Positions 1 through 6,136 of a stretch of 6,188 nucleotides of DNA are shown one piece after another. Within the stretch, counting starts at the first letter, position 1; each line of letters opens with the position of its first letter. Below the pieces are notes generated by a model. That model was not told the DNA's origin and made no database searches. It saw only the letters and a program-made list of their open reading frames with translations. The translations under genes and the position numbers were made by a program. This DNA is from an uncultured Collinsella sp. Lineage in GTDB: Bacteria; Actinomycetota; Coriobacteriia; Coriobacteriales; Coriobacteriaceae. The stretch spans positions 1 through 6,188 of the forward strand of contig CALLFD010000038.1 of the NCBI GenBank assembly GCA_937997605.1, given 5' to 3'.

Positions 1-138
1 CACATGCCGCCGGCGGGCCACTACGGCGACGTCGAGAAGGAGATCGGCCGCGTGGTCGTTCAGCTCTGCGGTCCCGACTTTAAGTATATGAATGGCGAGA
101 CCGTCACCCTCGAGGGTGGCATGGGACAGCGGCCTTAG
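1..138 (+). CDS. C-terminal fragment of a short-chain dehydrogenase/reductase (SDR)
   Basis: Frame 1 is open from the window edge to TAG at 136-138, giving the last 45 residues of a protein whose start lies outside the window. The tail carries the pattern typical of SDR C-termini: a glycine after the substrate loop (AGHYGD), an acidic-hydrophobic helix (EKEIGRVVVQLCG), then Y-M-N-G-E-T-V-T-L-E-G-G. The last part matches the family's usual 'Y-x-x-G-x-x-x-x-x-D-G-G' strand that lines the NAD(P) pocket. In SDRs this end helps form the tetramer interface, and the enzymes are cytosolic NAD(P)-dependent oxidoreductases. The Rossmann glycine motif and the Tyr-x-x-x-Lys catalytic residues are not in the window, so substrate and cofactor cannot be judged. 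The stop codon is followed after two bases by the folded repeat at 141, which supplies a terminator-like hairpin. Confidence 0.65.
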   Translation, partial: HMPPAGHYGDVEKEIGRVVVQLCGPDFKYMNGETVTLEGGMGQRP

Positions 139-140
139 GG

Positions 141-311
141 GTTACGCGGTTTTACCAAACCGCGTAACGGCTCGACGCTGCGCGGTCACCAAAGCGACAA
201 CTTGTCATTCAAAGAGGGCGGCATGACCAGAAGGTCTATGCCGCCCTCTTTTCATGCCAATTTGTTCGCTCTGGCGACCGCTCGCTGACGTCGCCAGAGC
301 ATCGGCGTTGC
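141..311. repeat. Folded intergenic repeat element, copy 1
   Basis: This 171-base block is homologous to 5945-6114 in nearly gapless alignment. Predicted helices in order: a 12-bp perfect hairpin (141-152 with 157-168, loop TACC); a conserved linker GGCTCGACGCTG (169-180); an outer helix (182-196 with 267-281, 13 of 15 positions paired, A-C mismatches at 188/275 and 192/271); inside it a small hairpin GACA-ACT-TGTC (196-206) and a long hairpin (211-228 with 233-251, loop AGAA, one bulged T at 237). A conserved 3' tail follows (282-311). CGACG at 173-177 can also pair with CGTCG at 289-293 to close the whole fold. It begins two bases after the SDR stop codon. It could be a 3'-UTR RNA, a bidirectional terminator, or a non-autonomous mobile hairpin; I see no protein-coding potential in it. 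Strand is left open because hairpins pair on both strands. Confidence 0.7.
211..252 (+). terminator. Terminator-like hairpin within repeat copy 1
   Basis: Fourteen bp (211-224 with 238-251) continue through a single bulged T (237) into GACC/GGTC closed by an AGAA loop. The lower stem is GC-rich and its 3' arm ends in CTCTTTT, as expected of an intrinsic terminator for the upstream SDR gene about 75 bases after its stop. The opposite strand also ends in CTCTTT, so it may stop transcription both ways. The equivalent hairpin in copy 2 lacks the clean T-run. Confidence 0.5.
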
Positions 312-337
312 CTTGGCTGTTGGAGATGATCTCGTAG

Positions 338-463
338 TCGTTGGGGACGTTCTTAAATGACTAGTCATAAGGGACACTCTTGCCGGCACTTGGGGACAGT
401 TCCTAAGTGCCGGCAGATTGGGACATTCCTTTGCAAGATGGCGCTGAAGACTGTCCCCAACGA
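338..463. repeat. GGGGAC repeat cluster bounded by 11-bp inverted repeats
   Basis: TCGTTGGGGAC (338-348) and its exact reverse complement GTCCCCAACGA (453-463) bound a 126-base segment. Inside are further related units: GGGACACTCTTG at 371, TTGGGGACAGTTCCT at 390-404, and TTGGGACATTCCTTTG at 418-433. There is also a 12-bp palindrome ATGACTAGTCAT (357-368). The central unit sits in a hairpin with an 11-bp perfect stem (381-391 with 405-415). TTGGGGACGTTC recurs at 6138-6148 after copy 2 of the folded element. The layout resembles REP/BIME-type clusters, which are moved in trans by Y1 (RAYT) transposases; no such transposase is in the window. The segment 464-505 beyond it shows nothing I can identify. 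Confidence 0.55.
381..415. repeat. Perfect 11-bp hairpin inside the GGGGAC cluster
   Basis: TGCCGGCACTT (381-391) pairs exactly with AAGTGCCGGCA (405-415) around the 13-base loop GGGGACAGTTCCT. The loop itself displays the GGGGAC repeat unit. There is no T-run after it, so it is a poor terminator candidate and is more likely part of the repeat. Confidence 0.6.
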
Positions 464-529
464 CCGGCTTGGGAACCTGATCTTAATGCACTAGTTTCTG
501 TCGAGTCGGTGCTTCTTGCGGGTTGCCCG

Positions 530-535
530 TATAAT
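530..535 (+). promoter_or_regulatory. Probable -10 element of the tgt promoter
   Basis: A perfect TATAAT lies 37 bases upstream of the tgt start codon, which would give a leader of about 30 bases carrying the ribosome binding site. No good -35 hexamer is seen at 16-18 bases upstream (506-513 reads TCGGTGCT), and there is no TG extension. The call therefore rests on the -10 alone. Confidence 0.5.
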
Positions 536-572
536 GGTTTGCGTATGAACCGCAACCAAGGAGTTCCAGTTT

Positions 573-1712
<1,140 letters not shown>

Positions 1713-1784
1713 GAGCCGCGACTGCTGACCGATGCCTTGCAAGCACTTGATGCATCGTGGGTACCATACCGAATAGTTGATGTT

Positions 1785-1831
1785 CGGGCGGGTGTTTGAC
1801 GCATGGCGTCGACCCCGCCCGTTTCTATTTT
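1785..1831 (+). terminator. Hairpin with U-rich tail between tgt and the LOG gene (terminator or attenuator)
   Basis: CGGGCGGG (1785-1792) pairs with CCCGCCCG (1814-1821), and an inner GACGC/GCGTC helix (1798-1802 with 1806-1810) stacks within it. The tail TTTCTATTTT follows at 1822-1831. The tail ends only three bases before the ATAGGAG ribosome binding site of the next gene. The hairpin can therefore end tgt transcripts, but it also lies in the leader of any LOG transcript started upstream. No promoter is evident between the hairpin and the start codon. Confidence 0.55.
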
Positions 1832-1835
1832 CGAT

Positions 1836-1840
1836 AGGAG
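1836..1840 (+). promoter_or_regulatory. Ribosome binding site deciding the LOG gene start
   Basis: AGGAG lies five bases before ATG 1846. An in-frame ATG at 1777 would add 23 residues, but it lacks a ribosome binding site, falls inside the terminator hairpin region, and would add an arginine-rich tail not expected of the family. Confidence 0.75.
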
Positions 1841-1845
1841 TACCC

Positions 1846-2604
1846 ATGATTAAGAATGAGAACGTGGAGGGCGAGCCCGCCTACGACGAGACGTACCGCC
1901 GCGGCCCCGTGGTCATGCGCGGCCCCATGATTCCTAAGGACAACACCTACGCCAATCTTCTGGCGCCCGAGGATTCAACCGACTGGCTGCACGCCGACCC
2001 GTGGCGTGTGCTGCGCATTCAGGCAGAGTTTGTCGATGGCTTTGGCGCGCTTGCCGAGCTTGGTCCTGCAGTGACCATCTTCGGCAGTGCCCGCACGCCC
2101 AAGACCGATCCGCTCTACAAGGCGGCGCGCACGGTCGGTCGCAAAATCGCCCAGCGCGGCGTGGCGGTTATCACTGGTGGCGGTCCCGGCATCATGGAAG
2201 CGGCCAACAGGGGAGCGGCGAGTGTCAACGGCAAGTCAGTTGGCCTGGGCATTGAATTGCCGCACGAGCATGGGCTCAATAAATACGTGAACCTCGGCAT
2301 GGACTTCCGTTACTTCTTTGTGCGCAAGACCATGTTCGTCAAATACAGCTCGGGCGCCATCGTGTTTCCCGGAGGTTTTGGTACGCTCGACGAAATGTTC
2401 GAGGTGCTCACGCTGGTGCAGACACACAAGGTCAAGCGCATGCCGCTCGTGCTGGTGGGCACCGAGTACTGGCAGGGCCTATTCGACTGGCTTAACGGTC
2501 CGGTGATGGACGCCGGTATGATCAGCCCGCTCGATCCAGACCTCGTCCACATCACCGACGACCTCAACGAGGCCGTCGACATTGCCCTAAGTGGGTTGAT
2601 GTAG
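1846..2604 (+). CDS. LOG family (TIGR00730-type) Rossmann-fold protein
   Basis: A 252-residue protein with the two signatures of the lysine-decarboxylase-like/LOG family: GGGPGIMEAAN (111-121) and PGGFGTLDE (175-183), with the conserved R160-K161 pair before the second. LOG proteins hydrolyse nucleoside monophosphates at the N-glycosidic bond: cytokinin riboside phosphates in plants and their associates, and purine or pyrimidine nucleotides in several bacterial relatives. The older 'lysine decarboxylase' label is not supported by activity. The first 70 or so residues (acidic, with WLHADPWRVLRIQAEFVDGF) are longer than in minimal LOG proteins and match the longer bacterial subgroup. Start chosen at ATG 1846 for its AGGAG. 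It lies 133 bases after tgt with a terminator-like hairpin between them, so co-transcription would need read-through. The substrate is not determinable from sequence. Confidence 0.85.
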   Translation: MIKNENVEGEPAYDETYRRGPVVMRGPMIPKDNTYANLLAPEDSTDWLHADPWRVLRIQAEFVDGFGALAELGPAVTIFGSARTPKTDPLYKAARTVGRKIAQRGVAVITGGGPGIMEAANRGAASVNGKSVGLGIELPHEHGLNKYVNLGMDFRYFFVRKTMFVKYSSGAIVFPGGFGTLDEMFEVLTLVQTHKVKRMPLVLVGTEYWQGLFDWLNGPVMDAGMISPLDPDLVHITDDLNEAVDIALSGLM

Positions 2605-2615
2605 AGTAGCTAAAA

Positions 2616-2677
2616 TGGGACGGGGCTAAAAAGACTGGTCCGAGACGTTTGATACCAGCCTTTTTAGCCTCGTCCCA
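2616..2677. terminator. Bidirectional terminator hairpin between convergent genes
   Basis: A 24-position stem (2616-2639 with 2654-2677) has one G-U wobble and one A-C mismatch around a 14-base loop. Internal A-run (CTAAAAAG) and T-run (CTTTTTAG) flank a smaller CTGGT/ACCAG hairpin. Each strand therefore reads as hairpin followed by U-run, suiting termination of the LOG gene (stop 2604) from the left and degV (stop 2772) from the right. Confidence 0.7.
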
Positions 2678-2694
2678 AATGAACTGCTTCTAAG

Positions 2695-2756
2695 TTGCGG
2701 TGGAATAGGGATTGATTTGCGGCTAATAAGCCAAAACAGTCCCTATTTCACCGCAA
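2695..2756. repeat. Second long imperfect palindrome between convergent genes
   Basis: TTGCGGTGGAATAGGGATTG (2695-2714) pairs with 2737-2756 over 20 positions, with two pairs being G-U or U-G as + strand RNA. An inner GGCT-AATA-AGCC hairpin (2721-2732) sits at the tip. It begins 17 bases after the first hairpin and ends 15 bases before the degV stop. It lacks a terminal U-run, so it is not needed as a terminator and may be a dispersed repeat. Confidence 0.55.
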
Positions 2757-2771
2757 GTGGTAAAGGTGCCC

Positions 2772-3632
2772 CTAGTGGATGGACTGGTAGCGGGGGCAGT
2801 AGCTGATGGCGATGGCATCGACGCCTACATGGGTGGCGATGGTGCAGCCGATGGGGCCGGTGCCGGCGTCTACATAGTCTTGGCCTGCGAGTGCTTGGCT
2901 GACGAGCTCCTGCTCCTCGGCAGCACCGGTCGTGAGCACGCGCACGCTGGAGCCCGGATGCTCGGCCAAAAATGCGAGGCAATCGGCCATGGTGTTGGCA
3001 ACGATGCGCTTGGCGCCGCGGCCCTTCTTGATGGCCTTGATCTCGCCCGATTTCCACTCCGGCGAAACGGCCAGGCGAATGTTGAGCATCTGCGTCAGCT
3101 GGCCGGCGAGCTTGGGCGCGCGGCCGTTCTTGACCAGGTTCTCGAGTGTGCGCGGAATCAGCAGCAGATGGGCGTCGGGCAGCGTCGCGCGGATCTGCGC
3201 CTCGGTCTCGTCCAGGCTGCGGCCATCTTCGCGCATGGCCCGCGCGTACTCCACCAGCAGGCCCTCGGCACCCGAGCCAGTGCGCGAATCGATGCAGCGC
3301 ACGTCGAGCTCGTGGGTCTCGGCGACCAGGCATGCGTTGGAATAGCAGGCGGACCATTCGCTGCACAGCGAGATAAAGATCGCGCTGTCGTGGCCGTCAG
3401 CACGCACGCGGTCAAAGAGTGCCTTGAACTCGCCGGCACTCGGCTGCGAGGTGTGCGGCAGTTGCTCGGAGCCGGCCATGCGCGCGACGTACTCCTGGGC
3501 GGTAATCTGTACCTGGTCGAGCAGGTCCTCGCCCTCGATAATCACATGCAGCGGAATCACGTAAATGCCGAGCTCTTGAGCGCTGGCGGGGGAGATGTCC
3601 GACGTGGAGTCGGTTATGATGGCAAAAGACAT
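2772..3632 (-). CDS. DegV family fatty-acid-binding protein
   Basis: A 286-residue protein of usual family length. DegV/FakB proteins bind a fatty acid and present it to the kinase FakA for phosphorylation on the way to membrane lipid. Family landmarks: ITDSTSD (6-12); TSQPSAGEF (61-69), with Thr61 at the head-group position; ISLCSEWSACYSNA (87-100), with Ser91 at the conserved serine; DSRTGSGAEG (115-124); ENLVKNGR (164-171); and a C-terminal THVGVDAIAISY (267-278) with His268. Two signature stretches deviate from what I recall of the family: SGT reads SAC (94-96), and the usual H-x-G-P-G reads H-V-G-V-D (268-272). Start: ATG at 3632 has GAAAGGTG upstream; an in-frame ATG at 3689 would add 19 basic residues and remove that site. 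No FakA/DAK gene is adjacent, so the partner must be elsewhere. It converges on the LOG gene and is divergent from the HAD gene. Confidence 0.88.
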   Translation of the reverse strand: MSFAIITDSTSDISPASAQELGIYVIPLHVIIEGEDLLDQVQITAQEYVARMAGSEQLPHTSQPSAGEFKALFDRVRADGHDSAIFISLCSEWSACYSNACLVAETHELDVRCIDSRTGSGAEGLLVEYARAMREDGRSLDETEAQIRATLPDAHLLLIPRTLENLVKNGRAPKLAGQLTQMLNIRLAVSPEWKSGEIKAIKKGRGAKRIVANTMADCLAFLAEHPGSSVRVLTTGAAEEQELVSQALAGQDYVDAGTGPIGCTIATHVGVDAIAISYCPRYQSIH

Positions 3633-3637
3633 AATTG

Positions 3638-3645
3638 CACCTTTC
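3638..3645 (-). promoter_or_regulatory. Ribosome binding site deciding the degV start
   Basis: On the - strand GAAAGGTG (3645 to 3638) precedes ATG 3632; AAAGG is seven bases from it. This favours the start beginning MSFAIITDST, where the family's first beta strand is expected to begin. Confidence 0.65.
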
Positions 3646-3671
3646 GTTGGGGCGCTTGCGCGCCGCCTTCT

Positions 3672-3708
3672 TAGAGCAAAGTGCGACAAGTATAGTGGAG
3701 TTGCTCTA
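3672..3708. promoter_or_regulatory. Divergent promoter with overlapping -10 elements inside an inverted repeat
   Basis: TATACT on the - strand (3694-3689) and TATAGT on the + strand (3691-3696) overlap, so one short sequence could serve as -10 for both degV (-) and the HAD gene (+). It is enclosed by an 8-bp perfect inverted repeat, TAGAGCAA (3672-3679) and TTGCTCTA (3701-3708), placed like operator half-sites. -35 hexamers are weak: TTCTTA at 3668-3673 is 17 bases before the + strand -10, and TAGCAA 16 bases before the - strand one. A further repeat, TGTTGA-ATAG-TCAACA (3725-3740), lies in the HAD leader. Confidence 0.35.
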
Positions 3709-3774
3709 CATTGCTAGGTTCAATTGTTGAATAGTCAACAGTTTGAAGTGACGGTGTGGAAATCATCAACTGGG

Positions 3775-3782
3775 GAAGAGGG
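3775..3782 (+). promoter_or_regulatory. Ribosome binding site deciding the HAD gene start
   Basis: GAAGAGGG ends six bases before ATG 3789 and directly abuts ATG 3783. A GTG at 3756 in the same frame has only poor pairing upstream. ATG 3789 has the best spacing; 3783 would add just Met-Pro. Confidence 0.6.
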
Positions 3783-3788
3783 ATGCCG

Positions 3789-4451
3789 ATGGCAGCGCTG
3801 GAGATATGCAAGCGGCCGGTTGTGCTGTTTGATTTTGACGGCACGGTGGCAGATACGGGTCGGGCGGTGATGACCTCGACGCGCAAGACGCTTGCCGCGC
3901 GCGGGTTTTCGGAGGCGCAGATGGGTGACCTGCGCCGCATGATCGGGCCGCCCCTGTGGAAGAGCTTTCACGACTTTTATGGCTTCTCCCGCGAGGAGTC
4001 GCTTGTGGTGGCTGACGAGTACCGTGCCTTTTTTGATGAGCTGGGACCGGAAGAGTACCCCGTGTTCGATGGGATCCCCGAGCTGCTGGATGGGTTGGCC
4101 GCTCAGGGCAAGCGTATGGCCGTGGCGACGTCACGCATGGAGGCAAAGTGCATTGACATGGTGGGCGAGCTGGGGCTTTCGCAGTTTGAGGCGGTGGTTG
4201 GCATGAATCCACCGCAGGGGCGCGAGACCAAGGCCGATTCGGTTCGCGACGCGTTGGCGGCCTTGGGTGCGGCCGCGGACGATGCCGTGATGATCGGCGA
4301 TCGCTTTAACGATGTGGAGGGCGCGCACGCAATGGGCGTACCGTGCATTGGTATCTATTCGGGCGCGGCGGCGCCGGGTGAGCACGAGGCGGCGGGTGCC
4401 GATGCAGTGGTGCACTCGGTGGCCGAGCTTGCTAAACTTTTCGCTATCTAA
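3789..4451 (+). CDS. HAD superfamily phosphatase (Gph / 5'-nucleotidase-like)
   Basis: A 220-residue haloacid dehalogenase-type hydrolase with all four motifs. Motif I is FDFDGTVADT (14-23), with nucleophile Asp15 and acid/base Asp17. Motif II is AVATSR (101-106). Motif III lysine is Lys138 in GRETKAD. Motif IV is MIGDRFNDVEGA (158-169), with metal-binding Asp161 and Asp165. Between motifs I and II lies a small helical C1 cap (about residues 24-90) containing MIGPPLWKSF, as in COG0546 phosphoglycolate phosphatases and the HAD 5'-nucleotidase subgroup. The enzyme is cytosolic and Mg-dependent. Phosphoglycolate, nucleotides or other small phosphate esters are possible substrates, and sequence alone does not choose. 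The start at ATG 3789 follows from the GAAGAGGG site. It is 55 bases upstream of the dipeptidase gene with no convincing terminator between them, so the two are probably co-transcribed. Confidence 0.85.
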   Translation: MAALEICKRPVVLFDFDGTVADTGRAVMTSTRKTLAARGFSEAQMGDLRRMIGPPLWKSFHDFYGFSREESLVVADEYRAFFDELGPEEYPVFDGIPELLDGLAAQGKRMAVATSRMEAKCIDMVGELGLSQFEAVVGMNPPQGRETKADSVRDALAALGAAADDAVMIGDRFNDVEGAHAMGVPCIGIYSGAAAPGEHEAAGADAVVHSVAELAKLFAI

Positions 4452-4492
4452 TAGACGCAATGTGAGGGGCGGGCGTACCCGTCGCTCATTGG

Positions 4493-4501
4493 TAAGGAGG
4501 T
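4493..4501 (+). promoter_or_regulatory. Strong ribosome binding site deciding the dipeptidase start
   Basis: TAAGGAGGT is a near-complete match to the 16S anti-Shine-Dalgarno and lies five to six bases before ATG 4507. The reading frame stays open upstream to 4312, but that stretch overlaps the HAD gene in another frame and is arginine-rich out-of-frame translation, so ATG 4507 is the start. Confidence 0.85.
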
Positions 4502-4506
4502 CGTCC

Positions 4507-5943
4507 ATGAATCAGGTGGAGCAGAGCGTTACCGAGTATGTCGACGAGGTCTGGGAGGACGTCGTCGCCGATATCGAGCAGCTGGTGAGTTATCCGTCCG
4601 TGGCCGTTGCTGCCGATGCGGAGCCCGGCACGCCGTTTGGCCGCCCGGTCCGTGACGCGCTCGATTGCGCGCTCGGCATCGCGCAGAAGCTCGGCTACCA
4701 GACGAGCGACGACGAGGGCTATGTGGGAATCGCCGATATCCCGGGTCGCGGCGACAAGCAGCTCGCGACCATCTGCCACGTGGACGTGGTGCCCGCCGGC
4801 CCCGGCTGGAACACCGACCCGTTTGCGATGGAGCGTCGCGAGGGCTGGCTGCTCGGCCGTGGCGTGATTGATGACAAGGGTCCGGCGGTGTTGTCGCTCT
4901 ACGCCGGTGCCTACCTGCTCAAGCACGGCATTGTGCCGCGCTATACCTTCCGCGCGCTGCTGGGCTGCGATGAGGAAGTGGGCATGTCCGACGTTCACCA
5001 TTATCTGGAGAACCACGCAGACCCTGACTTTCTGTTTACGCCCGATGCCGAGTTCCCGGTCTGCAATGCCGAGAAGGGCCAGTTTGGGGCGACGTTTGTG
5101 AGCCCCAAGATCGACGGCGTCCGCATCGTATCGTGGAGCGGCGCCGAGGCGAGCAACGCCATTCCGTCGCAGTCTATCTGCGAGCTTGCGATTGCCGCCG
5201 ATGAACTGCCGGCGCCCATTGAGAACGCCGACCGCCTGGAGATCACGGCGCTTGAGAACGGCCATGCCCAGATTTTCGCGCACGGTATCGGTGGCCATGC
5301 TTCGATGCCCGAGGGGACGATCAACGCCGTCGGCCTGATCGTGACGTACCTGCGCGAGGCCGAGGACGCGTTTGGTGCCCGTGACGAGCGCCTGCTGACG
5401 CCTGCCGAGCACGAGTTCGTCAAGTTCCTGGCCTTTGTACATGCAGACGCCTATGGCCGCGGCCTGGGTATCGATGCGACGAGCTCGGCGTTTGGCCCGC
5501 TTACCTGCAACGCTGGCGTCATCCGCGTGGCGGATGGCCATATTGAGCAGGTCATCGACGTGCGCTTCCCCGACAGTACGAGTGCCGATACCATCCGCGA
5601 GCAGCTCGAGCCGCTTGTGGGGCGCTTTGACGTGACGTGTCGCGTGGGTCATGCAAAGGTGCCGTTCTCGGTCTCTGCCGATGATCCGGCCGTGAAGGCG
5701 CTTATTGATACCTATAACGAGTTTACGGGCAAGCATGCTGAGCCCTTTGCCATGGGCGGCGGCACGTACGCGCGCAACTTTGCCCGCGCCGTCTCGTTTG
5801 GCCCCGAAGAGACCGGCCTGGAACTGCCCGCGTGGGGCGGCCAGATGCACGGCCCCAACGAGTGCGCCAACGAGGAACAGCTCAAGCAGGCGCTCAAGAT
5901 CTATATCGTGGCAATCTTAAAGCTCAACGAGTTGGAGCTTTAG
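4507..5943 (+). CDS. pepV: M20 family dipeptidase, PepV-like
   Basis: A 478-residue metallopeptidase, close to the length of PepV-type Xaa-His dipeptidases. These are cytosolic two-zinc enzymes that split dipeptides after import and support amino-acid supply. Catalytic domain: HVDVVPAG (91-98; His91 metal ligand, Asp93), GRGVIDDKGP (117-126; Asp122 bridging ligand), DEEVG (155-159; Glu156 general base, Glu157 ligand), TPDAEFPV (178-185; Asp180 ligand), and C-terminal MHGPNE (447-452; His448 ligand). The lid domain (about 190-390) carries NAIPSQ (217-222) and GHASMPEG (263-270), with His264 as the expected transition-state stabiliser. GGGTYARNFA (417-426) is the typical PepV glycine loop. No residue is missing. 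The N-terminus has no signal peptide. It follows the HAD gene by 55 bases. One base after the TAG stop, copy 2 of the folded repeat begins. Other M20 members remain possible as a substrate class, but PepV fits best. Confidence 0.88.
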   Translation: MNQVEQSVTEYVDEVWEDVVADIEQLVSYPSVAVAADAEPGTPFGRPVRDALDCALGIAQKLGYQTSDDEGYVGIADIPGRGDKQLATICHVDVVPAGPGWNTDPFAMERREGWLLGRGVIDDKGPAVLSLYAGAYLLKHGIVPRYTFRALLGCDEEVGMSDVHHYLENHADPDFLFTPDAEFPVCNAEKGQFGATFVSPKIDGVRIVSWSGAEASNAIPSQSICELAIAADELPAPIENADRLEITALENGHAQIFAHGIGGHASMPEGTINAVGLIVTYLREAEDAFGARDERLLTPAEHEFVKFLAFVHADAYGRGLGIDATSSAFGPLTCNAGVIRVADGHIEQVIDVRFPDSTSADTIREQLEPLVGRFDVTCRVGHAKVPFSVSADDPAVKALIDTYNEFTGKHAEPFAMGGGTYARNFARAVSFGPEETGLELPAWGGQMHGPNECANEEQLKQALKIYIVAILKLNELEL

Positions 5944-5944
5944 G

Positions 5945-6114
5945 GTTGCGCGGTTTTACCAAACCGCGCAACGGCTCGACGCTGCAAACCCGCCAGAGCG
6001 GCAATCTGCCTTTCAACTTCGGCGGCATGACCAGAAGGTCAATGCCGCCTCGTTTCAAGGCACCTTGCTCGCTCTGGCGGGTTTTCGCTGTCGTTGCCAA
6101 AACATCGGCGTTGC
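5945..6114. repeat. Folded intergenic repeat element, copy 2
   Basis: This 170-base block aligns with 141-311 with one single-base indel (between 252 and 266 of copy 1). Predicted helices: a 12-bp perfect hairpin (5945-5956 with 5961-5972, loop TACC); the same linker GGCTCGACGCTG (5973-5984); a 15-bp perfect outer helix (5986-6000 with 6070-6084); a small hairpin GGCA-ATC-TGCC (6000-6010, sharing its first G with the outer helix); a hairpin 6021-6032 with 6037-6049 (loop AGAA, one bulged A at 6041); and a short CAAG-GCAC-CTTG hairpin (6056-6067). The 3' tail ends in ATCGGCGTTGC as in copy 1. It starts one base after the dipeptidase stop. It may serve as that gene's 3' end structure, although the T-run seen in copy 1 is replaced by TCGTTT. 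Confidence 0.7.
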
Positions 6115-6136
6115 TGGGGTAGTCATTGGGTGTCAC

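Noticed and set aside
139..572. tRNA, small rRNA fragment or CRISPR array in the large intergenic region
   Set aside because: The stems do not form a cloverleaf with a T-loop or CCA end, and the GGGGAC units are irregularly spaced, degenerate and not separated by uniform spacers.
2757..3674. Open frame on the + strand opposite degV (305 residues)
   Set aside because: The - strand product matches DegV landmarks along its whole length; the + strand translation is low-complexity Gly/Ala/Leu with no ribosome binding site.
4452..4506. Possible hairpin between the HAD and dipeptidase genes (GAGGGGCGGG / CCCGTCGCTC)
   Set aside because: It has a mismatch and a wobble, a four-base loop, and is followed by the ribosome binding site, not a U-run, so it was not called as a terminator.
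4486..5850. Long open frame on the - strand opposite the dipeptidase gene (454 residues)
   Set aside because: Same reason: antisense to a full set of M20 catalytic motifs, with no recognisable domain.
5832..6122. Open frames crossing the end of the dipeptidase gene and repeat copy 2
   Set aside because: They read through palindromic hairpins out of frame with the dipeptidase and have no start signals.
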